Assembly (NCBI GenBank): GCA_017134815.1
Contig: CP071032.1
Span: forward strand, 3,134,721-3,198,720
Length of the DNA: 64,000 bases
Reading direction: 5' to 3'
Origin: Lentisphaerota bacterium
GTDB lineage: Bacteria; Verrucomicrobiota; Lentisphaeria; Victivallales; Victivallaceae
The translations under genes were made by a program, and so were the position numbers. This document shows positions 1 to 8,928 of this stretch, piece by piece. Every line of letters begins with the position of its first letter. The stretch's first letter is position 1. The notes under the pieces are model-generated. The model did no database searches, was not told the DNA's origin, and saw only the letters and a list, made by a program, of their open reading frames with translations.

Positions 1-1872
1 CATGAGCTCAGCGACATTTCTGGAGAAGGCCAGCGGATCCGGTATGGGACTGCCTTCTGTAAGTAACGCCTGATCAAACAGTAACTTCGCATATTTATTC
101 AATTCAGGAGCATTTGAGTCCTGATCATAAACGCCCTGCAGAGCTTCAACCAGAGGGTGATTAGGATTGATTTCAAGTATGCGCTGGGTCTCAGGAACTT
201 CCTGATTCATAGCTTTGAAAAGCCTTTCCATATGTGAGCTCAAAGCTCCCTCGTCAGCCACCAGGCAGCAGGCGCTGTCGGTCAGGCGGTTGGTGAAACG
301 CACTTCTTTTATTTCCGGTGCCAGTTCTTTCTGCAGACATTCCAGCAGGTTCTTATGGGTTTCACCGGCCTTTTTAATTTTTTCTTTGCTGACTTCGGTG
401 TCGTCAAGTTCGACATCACCCTTATCAGCAGACTTGAAGTGCTTTTTAGCGTACTGCTGCATTGACTGCATTACCCATTCATCAATGGGATCGGTCATAA
501 AAAGTACATCACAGCCTTTGCTGCGGAAGACTTCAAGTGCCGGGGAATTCTCCAGAGCCTTGCGGCTTTCGCCGGAGATATAATAGATTTCCTTCTGAGA
601 CGGAGCCATGGCATCAACATATTCTTTCAGGCTGATCATCTTGCCCGGCTCAGTATTCATTGACTCGTACATGGCAAGGTCTTTAATCTTTTCCTGATTG
701 GTAAAGTCCAGGTGAATTCCTTCTTTGAGAACCTTTCCGAATTCCTTAAAGAAACTGAGGTATTTTTCAGGCTCTTTTTCCTGCATCTTTTTGAGTTCAC
801 CAAGCACCTTGAGAGTTACGTTCTTCTGGATCTTATTCAGCAGCGGGTTTTCCTGCAGGATTTCGCGCGAAACGTTAAGCGGCAGGTCGCTGGAATCAAC
901 AACCCCGCACAGGAAACGCAGATAGTCAGGAATCAAGTCTTTGCATTCGTCGGTGATGAAAACCCGGCGGACGTAGAGCTGCAGTCCTTTCTTCTGGAAA
1001 TCGGGCATGAAAAAGTTGTAAGGCGCTTTTTCCGGAATATAGATCAGCGCTTTAAATTCCGTTGTGCCCTCAGCTGAAATTTGAACAGCTTTAAGCGGTT
1101 CGCCGCCGTGATGGGAAAGGTGGGCGAAGAAACTTTTGTGTTCATCTTCACTGATTTCAGACGGGGACTTCAGCCAGATTGCTTTCTGGGAGTTCAAGGT
1201 GCGGATTTCAACGGTTTCAGTTTTGTCCTCGTTGGTTTTCACGTAGGGCAGGGTAATCGGGTACTCAATGAAATCAGAGTATTTGCGGACAATCTCACTG
1301 ATCTTCCAGTTTTCGAGATACTGAACAGCGTCCTCTTTTAAATAAACAATGACATCTGTACCTTGAGTATCTTTTTCGGCATCTTCAATGGTATAGCTGG
1401 ATTTACCGGTAGAGGTCCAGCAGACGGCTTGACTGTCCTTCTCTGCTTTCTTAGTAGTCAAAACCACTTTTTCGGCAACCATAAAGGATGAATAGAAGCC
1501 GACACCAAACTGTCCAATAAGTTCAGGGATATCTGCTGTGGAAGCGTTCTGTTCCTCCATTGCCTTGATAAAAGCCTTTGTGCCTGATTTCGCGATGGTT
1601 CCGATGTTTTCAACGACTTCATCCCTGGTCATGCCGATACCGTTGTCGCTGATTTGAATGGTTTTATTTTCCTTGTCTACATTGATTCTGACAGCCCAGT
1701 CCTGCGCGATATGTTTTGTGGTCAGTGATTCAAAGCGCGCCTTATCGATAGCGTCAGCGGCGTTGGCGATGAGTTCCCGGATAAAAATGTCCTTGTTGGA
1801 GTAAAGCGAATGGATCATTAAGTCCAGCAGATGCTGAACTTCTGTTTTGAATTTTTTAGTTTGACCTGCCAT
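1..1872 (-). CDS. htpG: Molecular chaperone HtpG (Hsp90), 3' end beyond window
   Basis: Bacterial Hsp90, an ATP-dependent cytosolic dimeric chaperone that remodels client proteins. The reverse strand from the ATG at 1872 begins MAGQTKKFKTEVQHLL and carries the GHKL ATPase motifs in order: FIRELIANAADAIDK (with the catalytic Glu and Mg-binding Asn), DNGIGM, GTIAKSGT and GQFGVGFYS. The frame is open to base 1; its last visible residues, around DPLAFSRNVAEL, resemble the end of the C-terminal dimerisation domain, so only a few residues should be missing from 624 visible codons. It is transcribed divergently from the DUF349 gene. A TTGACA-like -35 lies about 60 bp upstream; I see no CIRCE inverted repeat. 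The family call is certain; the exact stop is outside the window. Confidence 0.97.
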   Translation of the reverse strand, partial: MAGQTKKFKTEVQHLLDLMIHSLYSNKDIFIRELIANAADAIDKARFESLTTKHIAQDWAVRINVDKENKTIQISDNGIGMTRDEVVENIGTIAKSGTKAFIKAMEEQNASTADIPELIGQFGVGFYSSFMVAEKVVLTTKKAEKDSQAVCWTSTGKSSYTIEDAEKDTQGTDVIVYLKEDAVQYLENWKISEIVRKYSDFIEYPITLPYVKTNEDKTETVEIRTLNSQKAIWLKSPSEISEDEHKSFFAHLSHHGGEPLKAVQISAEGTTEFKALIYIPEKAPYNFFMPDFQKKGLQLYVRRVFITDECKDLIPDYLRFLCGVVDSSDLPLNVSREILQENPLLNKIQKNVTLKVLGELKKMQEKEPEKYLSFFKEFGKVLKEGIHLDFTNQEKIKDLAMYESMNTEPGKMISLKEYVDAMAPSQKEIYYISGESRKALENSPALEVFRSKGCDVLFMTDPIDEWVMQSMQQYAKKHFKSADKGDVELDDTEVSKEKIKKAGETHKNLLECLQKELAPEIKEVRFTNRLTDSACCLVADEGALSSHMERLFKAMNQEVPETQRILEINPNHPLVEALQGVYDQDSNAPELNKYAKLLFDQALLTEGSPIPDPLAFSRNVAELM

Positions 1873-1908
1873 TTTGTCAAATCCTTATTAGTTATAGATA
1901 ATATTAAT

Positions 1909-1937
1909 TTTTAAAGCTGATGATAGTCTATTGTCAA
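1909..1937 (-). promoter_or_regulatory. Candidate sigma-70-type promoter for htpG
   Basis: On the minus strand a perfect TTGACA (plus-strand 1932-1937) is followed after 17 bp by TTAAAA (1909-1914), a weak -10. The expected leader is about 30 nt, ending in an A+T-rich stretch with AAGGA before the ATG. No heat-shock-type (CIRCE) operator is visible around it. The -10 match is poor, so the -35 is the stronger half of this call. Confidence 0.35.
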
Positions 1938-2127
1938 GTTTATTGCTGCCGAATAGTTTGGCAACAAGCTGCCGGATAAAATCCAAAGGCTCAATAAGCT
2001 CAAAAAATAACCTTTTCCAGTGGTTTTTCAAATATTTATCAAATAGTTTCTTGAATATTCTCAAGATTGCTGCAAATTATTAGCATGAAGTCGAGGAAAT
2101 TCCAACTACTGGATAATCTTAACAATT

Positions 2128-4842
2128 ATGTCTTGCGTTAATAATTTGATAGATTCGTTGCTACATGTCGACAGTGTTGGGGAGAAAGTTAAAGTTTTGC
2201 GTAATATGATTCCTGTGAATCCGGAATTTCTGGGTGAATACCTGAGTCGGGAACCGGATGTTGAGTGCAGGACAAAGGCATTGCATCTTTTAAACTCCCC
2301 GGAAGAATATATTGCACTGGCAGCCAGTGTAGACGATCCTGAGTTGAAATTGCTTATTATGCGCGTAAAGGATAAAAGTATTTCGAGGAGAATTATGAAA
2401 GAAGAGGAAAATTGCAACTATAAACAACTTTGTCAAGATATCAGTGATGAAAAATGTCTAGTTGACACGGCAGTAAAAGTCGATTCCCCTGAAGTCAGGA
2501 GAGCATTGGCTGAACGTATCGAAAACCCCGACAGAATTGTCGAGCTATTCATTGGCATAGATGACGAGGAGCTGGGTAAAGAGTTGTTGCAGAAAATCGA
2601 AAACAATCATAATTCTATAAAGAAGGCCGCAGAAGAAGCTAAGTCCGTAAACATGCGTCAGCTGGCGATGGATCTACTGGACGACACCCTGGATGGAATA
2701 GAGCCTGATATAGATATTCCAAATGAAAAAACTGATGCTGGTATGTCGGATAACCTTAAAAATGTTATCCATAAATATGAAGATATCTGTGACAGGATTG
2801 AGAAGTTGCCAGTAACTCCTTCTCAGGATGACATCGCTTGCTTTGAGAAGTTGTGTCAGGACTGGGAAAAGCTTGCTGACGCGCCGGAAGAATATGCCGA
2901 AATTCTTAATAAGCGCTTCAATAAGGCACGGGAAGAGTTTATTCGGCAGGTCGAAAGTTCAAAACAATTAGAAGAAGAATATCAGAAAAAATTGTCAAAC
3001 TTAAACAGTCTTTATGATGAAATTAAGGTCATGGAGCAGGAAGAGTATACTCCTGACTACGCTGACCGTTTTCGTAAATTAAGTGAGAGCTGGAAAAAGA
3101 ATGTTGCCGGGCTTAACCCCTCCGAAATTACAGACTTACAGACGAAATTCGATGCTGTTGCTGACAAAATTAAAATGCGCTTTTCTCAGCAGGAGTTGAA
3201 AGTTGAAGAAGCCTTGAAAAAGATTTCTGACATTTGTATTGAGATTGAGGAATACCTCAAAAATGAAGACCCTGAGGGTATGCAGAGTAAACGCGCTGCT
3301 TATGAGCTGGCAGTTAAAACTGCAATTGAGGAATCCGGCAATGCTGAAGATGTCAAAAAGGCTTCACACCATTTTGACCGACTGCTCAAGAAACATTCTT
3401 ACCAACTGCATCAGGTCTATCAGACCAGAGACCTTGCCCGCTGGGAGCATTATACGTTAAAGCTGGATTTATGTACTCAGGTTGAAGCGTTGCAGGACAC
3501 CGCAGATAATGAACTTCCGGCTGCAGCCAAGAAACTTAAACTTCTCAGAAAGCACTGGAAGGAAATTGGCAGTGTTCCGCACGAAAAGGCTCAGGAAATC
3601 TGGGATCGTTTTCGCGGCAACTGTGATAAGCTTCAAGAAAGAATCTCTGCTTATTATGACACCTTGAGTGAACGACGTGAGGAGATTACAGTTCAGAAGG
3701 TTAAACTTTGTGAGAGAGCTGAAGCTATTCAGGAATCTCAGGAATGGGAAAGTACCGCGAATGATTTTAAGGCGCTGCAGAAAGAGTGGCGCGATATTGG
3801 ATTTACTCATCCCGAGCAGGAGCGTGAGCTTTATAAACGTTTCAGAGCTGCTTGTGATGTGTTTTTTAACGCAAGAAAAGAGTTTTACCGTCATGTAAAA
3901 GTTCAGCGTGAGGATTCCCTGAACTTGAAGCGTGAGCTTTGTGAAGAAGCCAAGCAGCTTTTTACTCTCTCTTATGGAGAAGCTCATAAGCTGATTCCAG
4001 GACTTTGGGAGAGATGGAAAAAAGCCGGTTCTGCCGGCAAGGAAGACCGTCTGCTTTATGAAGAGTTCCGTGGCACTTTTGACAAGTATTACTCTGATTT
4101 ACGTGAGCAGCGCAGCGGCAATCTTGAGGCCAAAAAGGAACTTATCAAGGAATTTGAAGAACTTGCCGGACAGATTAAGGAAGATGATCAGAACGTTGAA
4201 GTTCAGAAAGAATTTCTTAAGCTGCAGCAGAAGTGGCATGACATTGGGCCGATGCCTCGGGCCGAAGAAAAGCCGGTTCTTGATAAGTACCGTGAATTAT
4301 GTGCAAGGTTTTCTAAACTCGCTGGAAAAGTACGGCGTGAAAAGGAAAAAACCCTGCTTGAAAACTGTTTGAAATTAGAACAGATTCTCTGCAGAGGTTT
4401 TGACGCAGTCAAAGCTGAAGACTCTGAAACTTTAGCTGCATGCCGTGAAGAATGGGATGAGGCAAACTTTCACGAAAAGTCATATTTTGAAAAGACTTTC
4501 AATGAACTTTGTGCCCTGCAGAATGATCATGATGCAGCACACAAATTTATTAATGATTGTGCTGAGAACTTAAAGCTGCGCAAGATGATCTGTCTTGAGA
4601 TGGAAAAACTGGCGGGTGTTGACGGTGAAGAAAACCGTGTTCAGGACCTGGCCGAAGAGCTGAGTATGGCTATTGCCAGTAACTTTGGCAACTCCCGACA
4701 GAAAAAGGAGCGTTTAAGTCCTGAAAAGGCCAAGGAATTCACCGTGCGCTGGCTGCGAGCCGGTATGGTTGAAACGGCCGAACTGGGACCGCTTTATGAG
4801 CGTTTCGAAAAAGCGCTGTCCGCCATAGAAGGTAAGCTGTAG
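2128..4842 (+). CDS. DUF349 repeat protein, 904 aa
   Basis: Large, highly charged, predicted all-helical cytoplasmic protein built from DUF349 repeats. The repeat core W-x2-IG/AG followed by E..LY/W-xRFR-xxCD is clearest around residues 470-505 (HWKEIGSVP), 550-590 (EWRDIGFTH), 620-655 (RWKKAGSAG) and 695-735 (KWHDIGPMP). Weaker copies lie near 225-260, 300-340 and 800-840, and a C-terminal one ends in LYERFEKALSAIEG. No signal peptide, membrane segment or catalytic motif is seen. DUF349 proteins have no settled biochemical role that I can state. There is no strong ribosome binding site before the ATG at 2128; the frame is open from there and the composition looks coding throughout. A bidirectional terminator follows immediately. 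Confidence 0.85.
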   Translation: MSCVNNLIDSLLHVDSVGEKVKVLRNMIPVNPEFLGEYLSREPDVECRTKALHLLNSPEEYIALAASVDDPELKLLIMRVKDKSISRRIMKEEENCNYKQLCQDISDEKCLVDTAVKVDSPEVRRALAERIENPDRIVELFIGIDDEELGKELLQKIENNHNSIKKAAEEAKSVNMRQLAMDLLDDTLDGIEPDIDIPNEKTDAGMSDNLKNVIHKYEDICDRIEKLPVTPSQDDIACFEKLCQDWEKLADAPEEYAEILNKRFNKAREEFIRQVESSKQLEEEYQKKLSNLNSLYDEIKVMEQEEYTPDYADRFRKLSESWKKNVAGLNPSEITDLQTKFDAVADKIKMRFSQQELKVEEALKKISDICIEIEEYLKNEDPEGMQSKRAAYELAVKTAIEESGNAEDVKKASHHFDRLLKKHSYQLHQVYQTRDLARWEHYTLKLDLCTQVEALQDTADNELPAAAKKLKLLRKHWKEIGSVPHEKAQEIWDRFRGNCDKLQERISAYYDTLSERREEITVQKVKLCERAEAIQESQEWESTANDFKALQKEWRDIGFTHPEQERELYKRFRAACDVFFNARKEFYRHVKVQREDSLNLKRELCEEAKQLFTLSYGEAHKLIPGLWERWKKAGSAGKEDRLLYEEFRGTFDKYYSDLREQRSGNLEAKKELIKEFEELAGQIKEDDQNVEVQKEFLKLQQKWHDIGPMPRAEEKPVLDKYRELCARFSKLAGKVRREKEKTLLENCLKLEQILCRGFDAVKAEDSETLAACREEWDEANFHEKSYFEKTFNELCALQNDHDAAHKFINDCAENLKLRKMICLEMEKLAGVDGEENRVQDLAEELSMAIASNFGNSRQKKERLSPEKAKEFTVRWLRAGMVETAELGPLYERFEKALSAIEGKL

Positions 4843-4852
4843 CGGATATGAT

Positions 4853-4886
4853 AAAAAAAGCCCGGCCATCCGTGCCGGGTTTTTTT
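4853..4886. terminator. Bidirectional Rho-independent terminator
   Basis: CCCGGC (4861-4866) pairs with GCCGGG (4874-4879) across a 7-nt loop. The stem is flanked by an A-run (4853-4859) and a T-run (4880-4886), so it can end both the DUF349 transcript and the convergent nagB transcript. Confidence 0.88.
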
Positions 4887-4904
4887 ATATCTGTTGAAAT
4901 CCAT

Positions 4905-5696
4905 TTACATGGAACGATAGGGTTCCCATTCAGGTTCATTCTGAAAAATCCATCTGTAGTAGTTTTTACCTTCCAGTTTGACGGCAGCGTCTTCATCGGC
5001 AATAATCACAACCCGGGGATGCAGCTGCAGAGCAGAGGCTGAAATCATTGAAGTAACCGGTCCTTCAACCGCCTTGGCCAGAATTTCGGCTTTCTCCGGA
5101 CCCGTTACCAGCATGACTATTCGTTTGGCGTCAAGAATTGTGCCGACTCCCATAGTAAAGGCCCGTTTGGGCATATCCTGAGGATTGTCAAACAGGGGGG
5201 AGTTCTGCTCATAGGTTTCCGGGGTAAGAGCCTTCTGTCGAGTGCGTGACGCCAGGGAAGAAAGCGGCTCATTGAACCCTATATGACCGTCGCAGCCAAT
5301 TCCAAGCAGCTGCAGGTCGATCCCTCCGGCGTCAGCAATGACTTGTTCATATCTTGGCCCTTCCGCATCCAGGTCCTCGGCGATGCCGTCAGGCAGATGC
5401 GTATTGCGTAAGTCTATATTTACATTGTTGAAAAGATGATAATTCATGTAATAGCGGTATGAGTTTTTGTTTTCAGGAGCCAGGCCGATATATTCATCCA
5501 GGTTAAAACTTTTGGCTAGAGAAAAATCCACTCCGCATTCTTTGTGCAGTCTTGCCAGTTCAGCATAAACCGCCTCCATGGTTCTGCCGGTAGCCAGGCC
5601 AAAAACCATGTCCGGCTTTTTTTTCAGATCGTCGGCTATTATTCTGGCGGTTAGTTTCACTGCTGAGCGGGCATCAGGCCTGATTATGACTTCCAT
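4905..5696 (-). CDS. nagB: Glucosamine-6-phosphate deaminase
   Basis: Converts glucosamine-6-phosphate to fructose-6-phosphate and ammonia, the exit step of amino-sugar catabolism into glycolysis. The 263-residue length matches the family. FGLATGRT (32-39) is the phosphate-binding loop, NLDEY (65-69) carries the general base Asp67, and GIGCDGHIGFNEP (132-144) carries the catalytic Asp136/His138 pair. The AAGGTG Shine-Dalgarno 5 nt before the ATG fixes the start. It is the last gene of the minus-strand arm of the amino-sugar locus, with nagA on the plus-strand arm, so deacetylase and deaminase are split between two transcripts that share a regulatory region. Confidence 0.96.
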   Translation of the reverse strand: MEVIIRPDARSAVKLTARIIADDLKKKPDMVFGLATGRTMEAVYAELARLHKECGVDFSLAKSFNLDEYIGLAPENKNSYRYYMNYHLFNNVNIDLRNTHLPDGIAEDLDAEGPRYEQVIADAGGIDLQLLGIGCDGHIGFNEPLSSLASRTRQKALTPETYEQNSPLFDNPQDMPKRAFTMGVGTILDAKRIVMLVTGPEKAEILAKAVEGPVTSMISASALQLHPRVVIIADEDAAVKLEGKNYYRWIFQNEPEWEPYRSM

Positions 5697-5839
5697 ATTA
5701 TCACCTTAGGTTGTATTTATTATTTACTAAAGCGTTACAGTAAATATTTTAAAAGTTGCTGTGCTGCTTTTTTGTCTGGTTATATATTGATAAAATATAA
5801 GATTTTATAGACCGATGTCAAATAACCGGTTTCATAATG

Positions 5840-6751
5840 TTAAACATTTGCAAAGTAATTGATTGTCGCTGTCAATCCTGTATCAAAATCATGCTGTGGT
5901 CTAAAGTCGGTGCTTTTAAGTTTGTCTATTGCCGCCATCGAATGTTTGACGTCACCGGGACGTTCAGGTAAATTTATTACTTTTGAGCTGGATTTTGTTA
6001 TGTTCTTAATTTTGTCAACAAGATCGTTTATTGTTATGCTGCCGCCACAGCCAATGTTGTACACGCCGGTGAAGTCGTTTTCAGCCATAAAAATGTTGGC
6101 TGCTACTATGTCTTTCACATAGATGAAGTCCCGGGTCTGTTCGCCATCACCGAAGACAGTAATTTTCTGATTAGCGACTGCTCTGGCTGTGAAAACAGGT
6201 ACCGCAGCGGCATAAGCGCTGCCAGGATCCTGGCGCGGACCGAAGACATTGAAGTAACGCAGGCAGGCGGTCTGGAGTTTTCCTGCCTCAGTGAACATTC
6301 CACAGTAATATTCACCGTCAAGCTTGGTAATGGCGTAAGGGCTTTTAGGCTCTGGGTACATGACTTCACGTTTTGGAACTTCCGGGTTGTCACCGTATAT
6401 TGCGGCACTGCTGCTGAAGCACAGTTTTTTAACTCCGGCAGCAGCAGCTTCCTCAAGAACAATCAGAAGGCCGTTAACATTCAGGTCAATACATTCCCGC
6501 GGTGCAGTCATTGACTCAGGTACGCTTATCATGGCTGCCAGATGAAAAACATAGTCGACTCCCCGCATTGCCTGTTTAACAGCTGTACGGTCACGAATAT
6601 CGGCCTCAATAAAGTTCACTTTGAAGCCTTCAATATTTTTTTTGCAGCCGGATCTGAGATTATCAAGCACGACGATTTCCGCCTTGCCCTGAAAGTGTTC
6701 AACGATGTGACTGCCAATAAAACCGGCCCCGCCTGTAATCAGTACTTTCAT
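5840..6751 (-). CDS. NAD-dependent sugar-nucleotide epimerase (UDP-glucose/UDP-HexNAc 4-epimerase-like)
   Basis: Extended short-chain dehydrogenase/reductase of 303 residues. TGGAGFIGSH (6-15) is the NAD-binding glycine-rich loop, HLAAMISVPES (70-80) the following core segment, SSSAAIYG (113-120) holds the catalytic Ser region and Y139-x3-K143 is the catalytic pair. I start at the ATG at 6751, 7 nt after AAGGAGA; the frame stays open 15 codons further upstream but with no ribosome site there. Next to an N-acetylhexosamine kinase and a nucleotidyltransferase, the expected role is interconversion of UDP-GlcNAc and UDP-GalNAc or of UDP-Glc and UDP-Gal, as the GalE-type enzyme does in the bifidobacterial galacto-N-biose pathway. 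The exact substrate cannot be told from sequence. Confidence 0.88.
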   Translation of the reverse strand: MKVLITGGAGFIGSHIVEHFQGKAEIVVLDNLRSGCKKNIEGFKVNFIEADIRDRTAVKQAMRGVDYVFHLAAMISVPESMTAPRECIDLNVNGLLIVLEEAAAAGVKKLCFSSSAAIYGDNPEVPKREVMYPEPKSPYAITKLDGEYYCGMFTEAGKLQTACLRYFNVFGPRQDPGSAYAAAVPVFTARAVANQKITVFGDGEQTRDFIYVKDIVAANIFMAENDFTGVYNIGCGGSITINDLVDKIKNITKSSSKVINLPERPGDVKHSMAAIDKLKSTDFRPQHDFDTGLTATINYFANV

Positions 6752-6879
6752 TTCGTGTCTCCTTATATACAAAAGATGCGAAAAGAAGCAGTACATCCTC
6801 TATTTGCTGTTTAAGTTTTACTCAATCCGTCAGTACCGCTCACTGCAATGTTGCCAGCCGCTGCTCTTCTTGCTGTGAT

Positions 6880-7974
6880 CTAATCAATTGAGTCAAGCAG
6901 TGTCTTCATCTTATCCATTTGCTGCTCGATAGATTCAATCAGTTTGAACTGGGTTCTGCATCTGTCCAAATTATGTTCATCGTGTCGGGTTTTGAAGTAG
7001 ATATCTCCCTGCAGATAATCTGTCAGGAACCGAAGGCCGATGGTCAATGTCACCAGTTTGCCGGCAAACGGCAGGTATTCCTTTTCAACCGGAGTCAGAA
7101 AATCTCCAGCCGTACTGAGATAACCCCGCAGCAGGGCCTCAAACATGTTGAATTGCATATAGACCTTGCTTAAATCCTTTTCATCCTCTGCTGCCGGGCT
7201 GGTGGAAGTGCGGACCATGTCGCCAAAGTCATAATGAATAAGCCCCGGCATTACAGTGTCCAGATCAATGACGCAAATACCTTCACCGGTTTCGTCATCT
7301 ATCATGACATTGTTTAATTTCGTATCATTATGCGTAATGCGTTCCGGCAGCTGCCCCTGTTCCTGCAGTTTAATCAATATTTCAGCTTCAGCCTTGCGTT
7401 TCAGCACGAAATCAATTTCCGGCTGAGCGCTTTTGACCCGGTCCATAACGTCTGCGGCAATGGCAGCCTCCAGCATTGCAATTCTTCTGGGAGTATGATG
7501 AAAATCTGGAATGGTCTCGTGGAGGCGTTTTCCGGGAATATCTACCAGTTCCTTCTGAAAAGTTCCAAAAGCCTGTGCTGCCTGAAACGCCTGCTGCTCG
7601 GATTCTATAATATCGTAAGTCATGGCTTTCTCAATAAAAATATAAGCCCGCCAGAAGTTTCCGTCCAGATCATGGTAATACGGCTTGCCTTCAGTTGTGC
7701 GAATAACGTATAGTGAATGTCTGGATGCCTCATCTTCGTCATGAATTTTGCTGTTGATGTGATCAGTTACCCGTCTGATATTATCCATCAGGGCAGGGGG
7801 ATTCTTGAAAATATTGTGGTTGATACGCTGAAATATGTAGTGAACTTCAGTGCCGCCCTGGTCAACAACGACACGGTAAGTGTCGTTAATATGACCTGAA
7901 CCGTAAGGCGCTGCGGAGATAAAGTCCCCGAGTATGTCAAAATTATCTTTGACTTTCTTCACATCGTGCCGCAT
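6880..7974 (-). CDS. N-acetylhexosamine 1-kinase-like aminoglycoside phosphotransferase-fold kinase
   Basis: 364 residues, close to the length of bifidobacterial NahK (LnpB), which makes GlcNAc-1-P or GalNAc-1-P. Diagnostic segments are SGHINDTY (26-33, nucleotide loop), THNDTKLNNVM (214-224, catalytic Asp217) and VIDLDTVMPG...YDFGD (235-252, Mg-binding Asp). The THNDTKLNN and DLDTVMPG strings are characteristic of the NahK branch rather than of antibiotic kinases. GAGGAG lies 8 nt before the ATG and overlaps the stop of the upstream nucleotidyltransferase, 11 nt away, so the two are almost certainly co-translated. Inferred role: anomeric phosphorylation of HexNAc ahead of nucleotide activation. 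Confidence 0.87.
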   Translation of the reverse strand: MRHDVKKVKDNFDILGDFISAAPYGSGHINDTYRVVVDQGGTEVHYIFQRINHNIFKNPPALMDNIRRVTDHINSKIHDEDEASRHSLYVIRTTEGKPYYHDLDGNFWRAYIFIEKAMTYDIIESEQQAFQAAQAFGTFQKELVDIPGKRLHETIPDFHHTPRRIAMLEAAIAADVMDRVKSAQPEIDFVLKRKAEAEILIKLQEQGQLPERITHNDTKLNNVMIDDETGEGICVIDLDTVMPGLIHYDFGDMVRTSTSPAAEDEKDLSKVYMQFNMFEALLRGYLSTAGDFLTPVEKEYLPFAGKLVTLTIGLRFLTDYLQGDIYFKTRHDEHNLDRCRTQFKLIESIEQQMDKMKTLLDSID

Positions 7975-7985
7975 TAAATTGCTCC

Positions 7986-8891
7986 TCAGAACAGTTTTTC
8001 AGGGTAAAATCCTTTTGTCACAAGCTCTTTTATGCTGGCGACTACTTTAGGTTTGTCTTCGCGATAAGTTATGCCAAACCAGCTGTCTTCTGAAGTCATT
8101 ACTTTTACTTCAGCTGAGCCGTTTTTGATCAATGTGTCAACGACAAATGGAATAAAAAATTCAGACTTCATTTCGTTGCCGTGCTTATCAAGGAACTCCA
8201 CAAACATTTTATCCATGTACTTAAACAATGATGGTGTAAATCCCCACATGTTCAGCGAAACTATTTCATCTCCGGTGAAGGCAATGCTGCTGCCGTCAGG
8301 CATATGACTTATCGCGGCTTTGCCATTGCGTTCTACTTTCAGGTGTTCTGCAACTTGTGAAAGATTTCCGGCAGAGTCCAGTTCACACATGCCCCGAGAA
8401 ACAGTGCCATTGTCCGACAGGGTGTTGCGCAATATAAAACCGCACATCGAAAAAGCCGCCTTGCTGCCGTCTACAGCGCTTGCAAGGCAGTCGGCAAGCA
8501 GCTTGAAGCCGTGCCGGCCGTAAAAGTCATCGCCGTTGATCACGGCAAACGGCTCCCTGATTATATCCCTGCACATCAATACCGCATGGCCGGTTCCCCA
8601 GGGTTTTTCACGCCCTTCCGGCACCTTGAACCCCTCCGGCAACGCGTCAAGCTGCTGAAAAGCGTATTCCACTTTTATCCGTTCGGAATAACGCGAACCT
8701 ACTGCTTTCTTGAACGGTTCCTCAATATCCCGGCGAATTATGAAGACTACTTTTCCGAAACCCGCTCTTATCGCGTCATAAATTGAGTAATCGATGATGG
8801 TTTCGCCGGATGGACCTACCTGATCCAGCTGTTTGAGGCCACCATAGCGGCTGCCCATGCCCGCCGCCAGAACTACCAGTGTTGGTTTCAT
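7986..8891 (-). CDS. Sugar-1-phosphate nucleotidyltransferase
   Basis: 301-residue GT-A-fold nucleotidyltransferase. The N-terminal LAAGMGSRYGGLKQLDQVGP (8-27) is the NTP-binding signature with an unusual RYGG insertion in the loop, and NGDDFYG near residue 120 is the metal-binding motif. No left-handed beta-helix acyltransferase domain follows, so it is not a full GlmU. It lies immediately upstream of the NahK-like kinase with 11 nt between them, implying UDP activation of the HexNAc-1-P that the kinase makes. Start ATG at 8891, preceded only by a weak GAGAA. Nucleotide and sugar specificity are inferred from context. Confidence 0.85.
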   Translation of the reverse strand: MKPTLVVLAAGMGSRYGGLKQLDQVGPSGETIIDYSIYDAIRAGFGKVVFIIRRDIEEPFKKAVGSRYSERIKVEYAFQQLDALPEGFKVPEGREKPWGTGHAVLMCRDIIREPFAVINGDDFYGRHGFKLLADCLASAVDGSKAAFSMCGFILRNTLSDNGTVSRGMCELDSAGNLSQVAEHLKVERNGKAAISHMPDGSSIAFTGDEIVSLNMWGFTPSLFKYMDKMFVEFLDKHGNEMKSEFFIPFVVDTLIKNGSAEVKVMTSEDSWFGITYREDKPKVVASIKELVTKGFYPEKLF

Positions 8892-8928
8892 ATTTTTTCT
8901 CGTATTCTGTTTTGTTCAATATTTTAAT

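Noticed and set aside
3469..3987. 172-codon minus-strand frame within the DUF349 gene
   Set aside because: Antisense shadow of a well-supported coding gene with clear repeats; no ribosome site.
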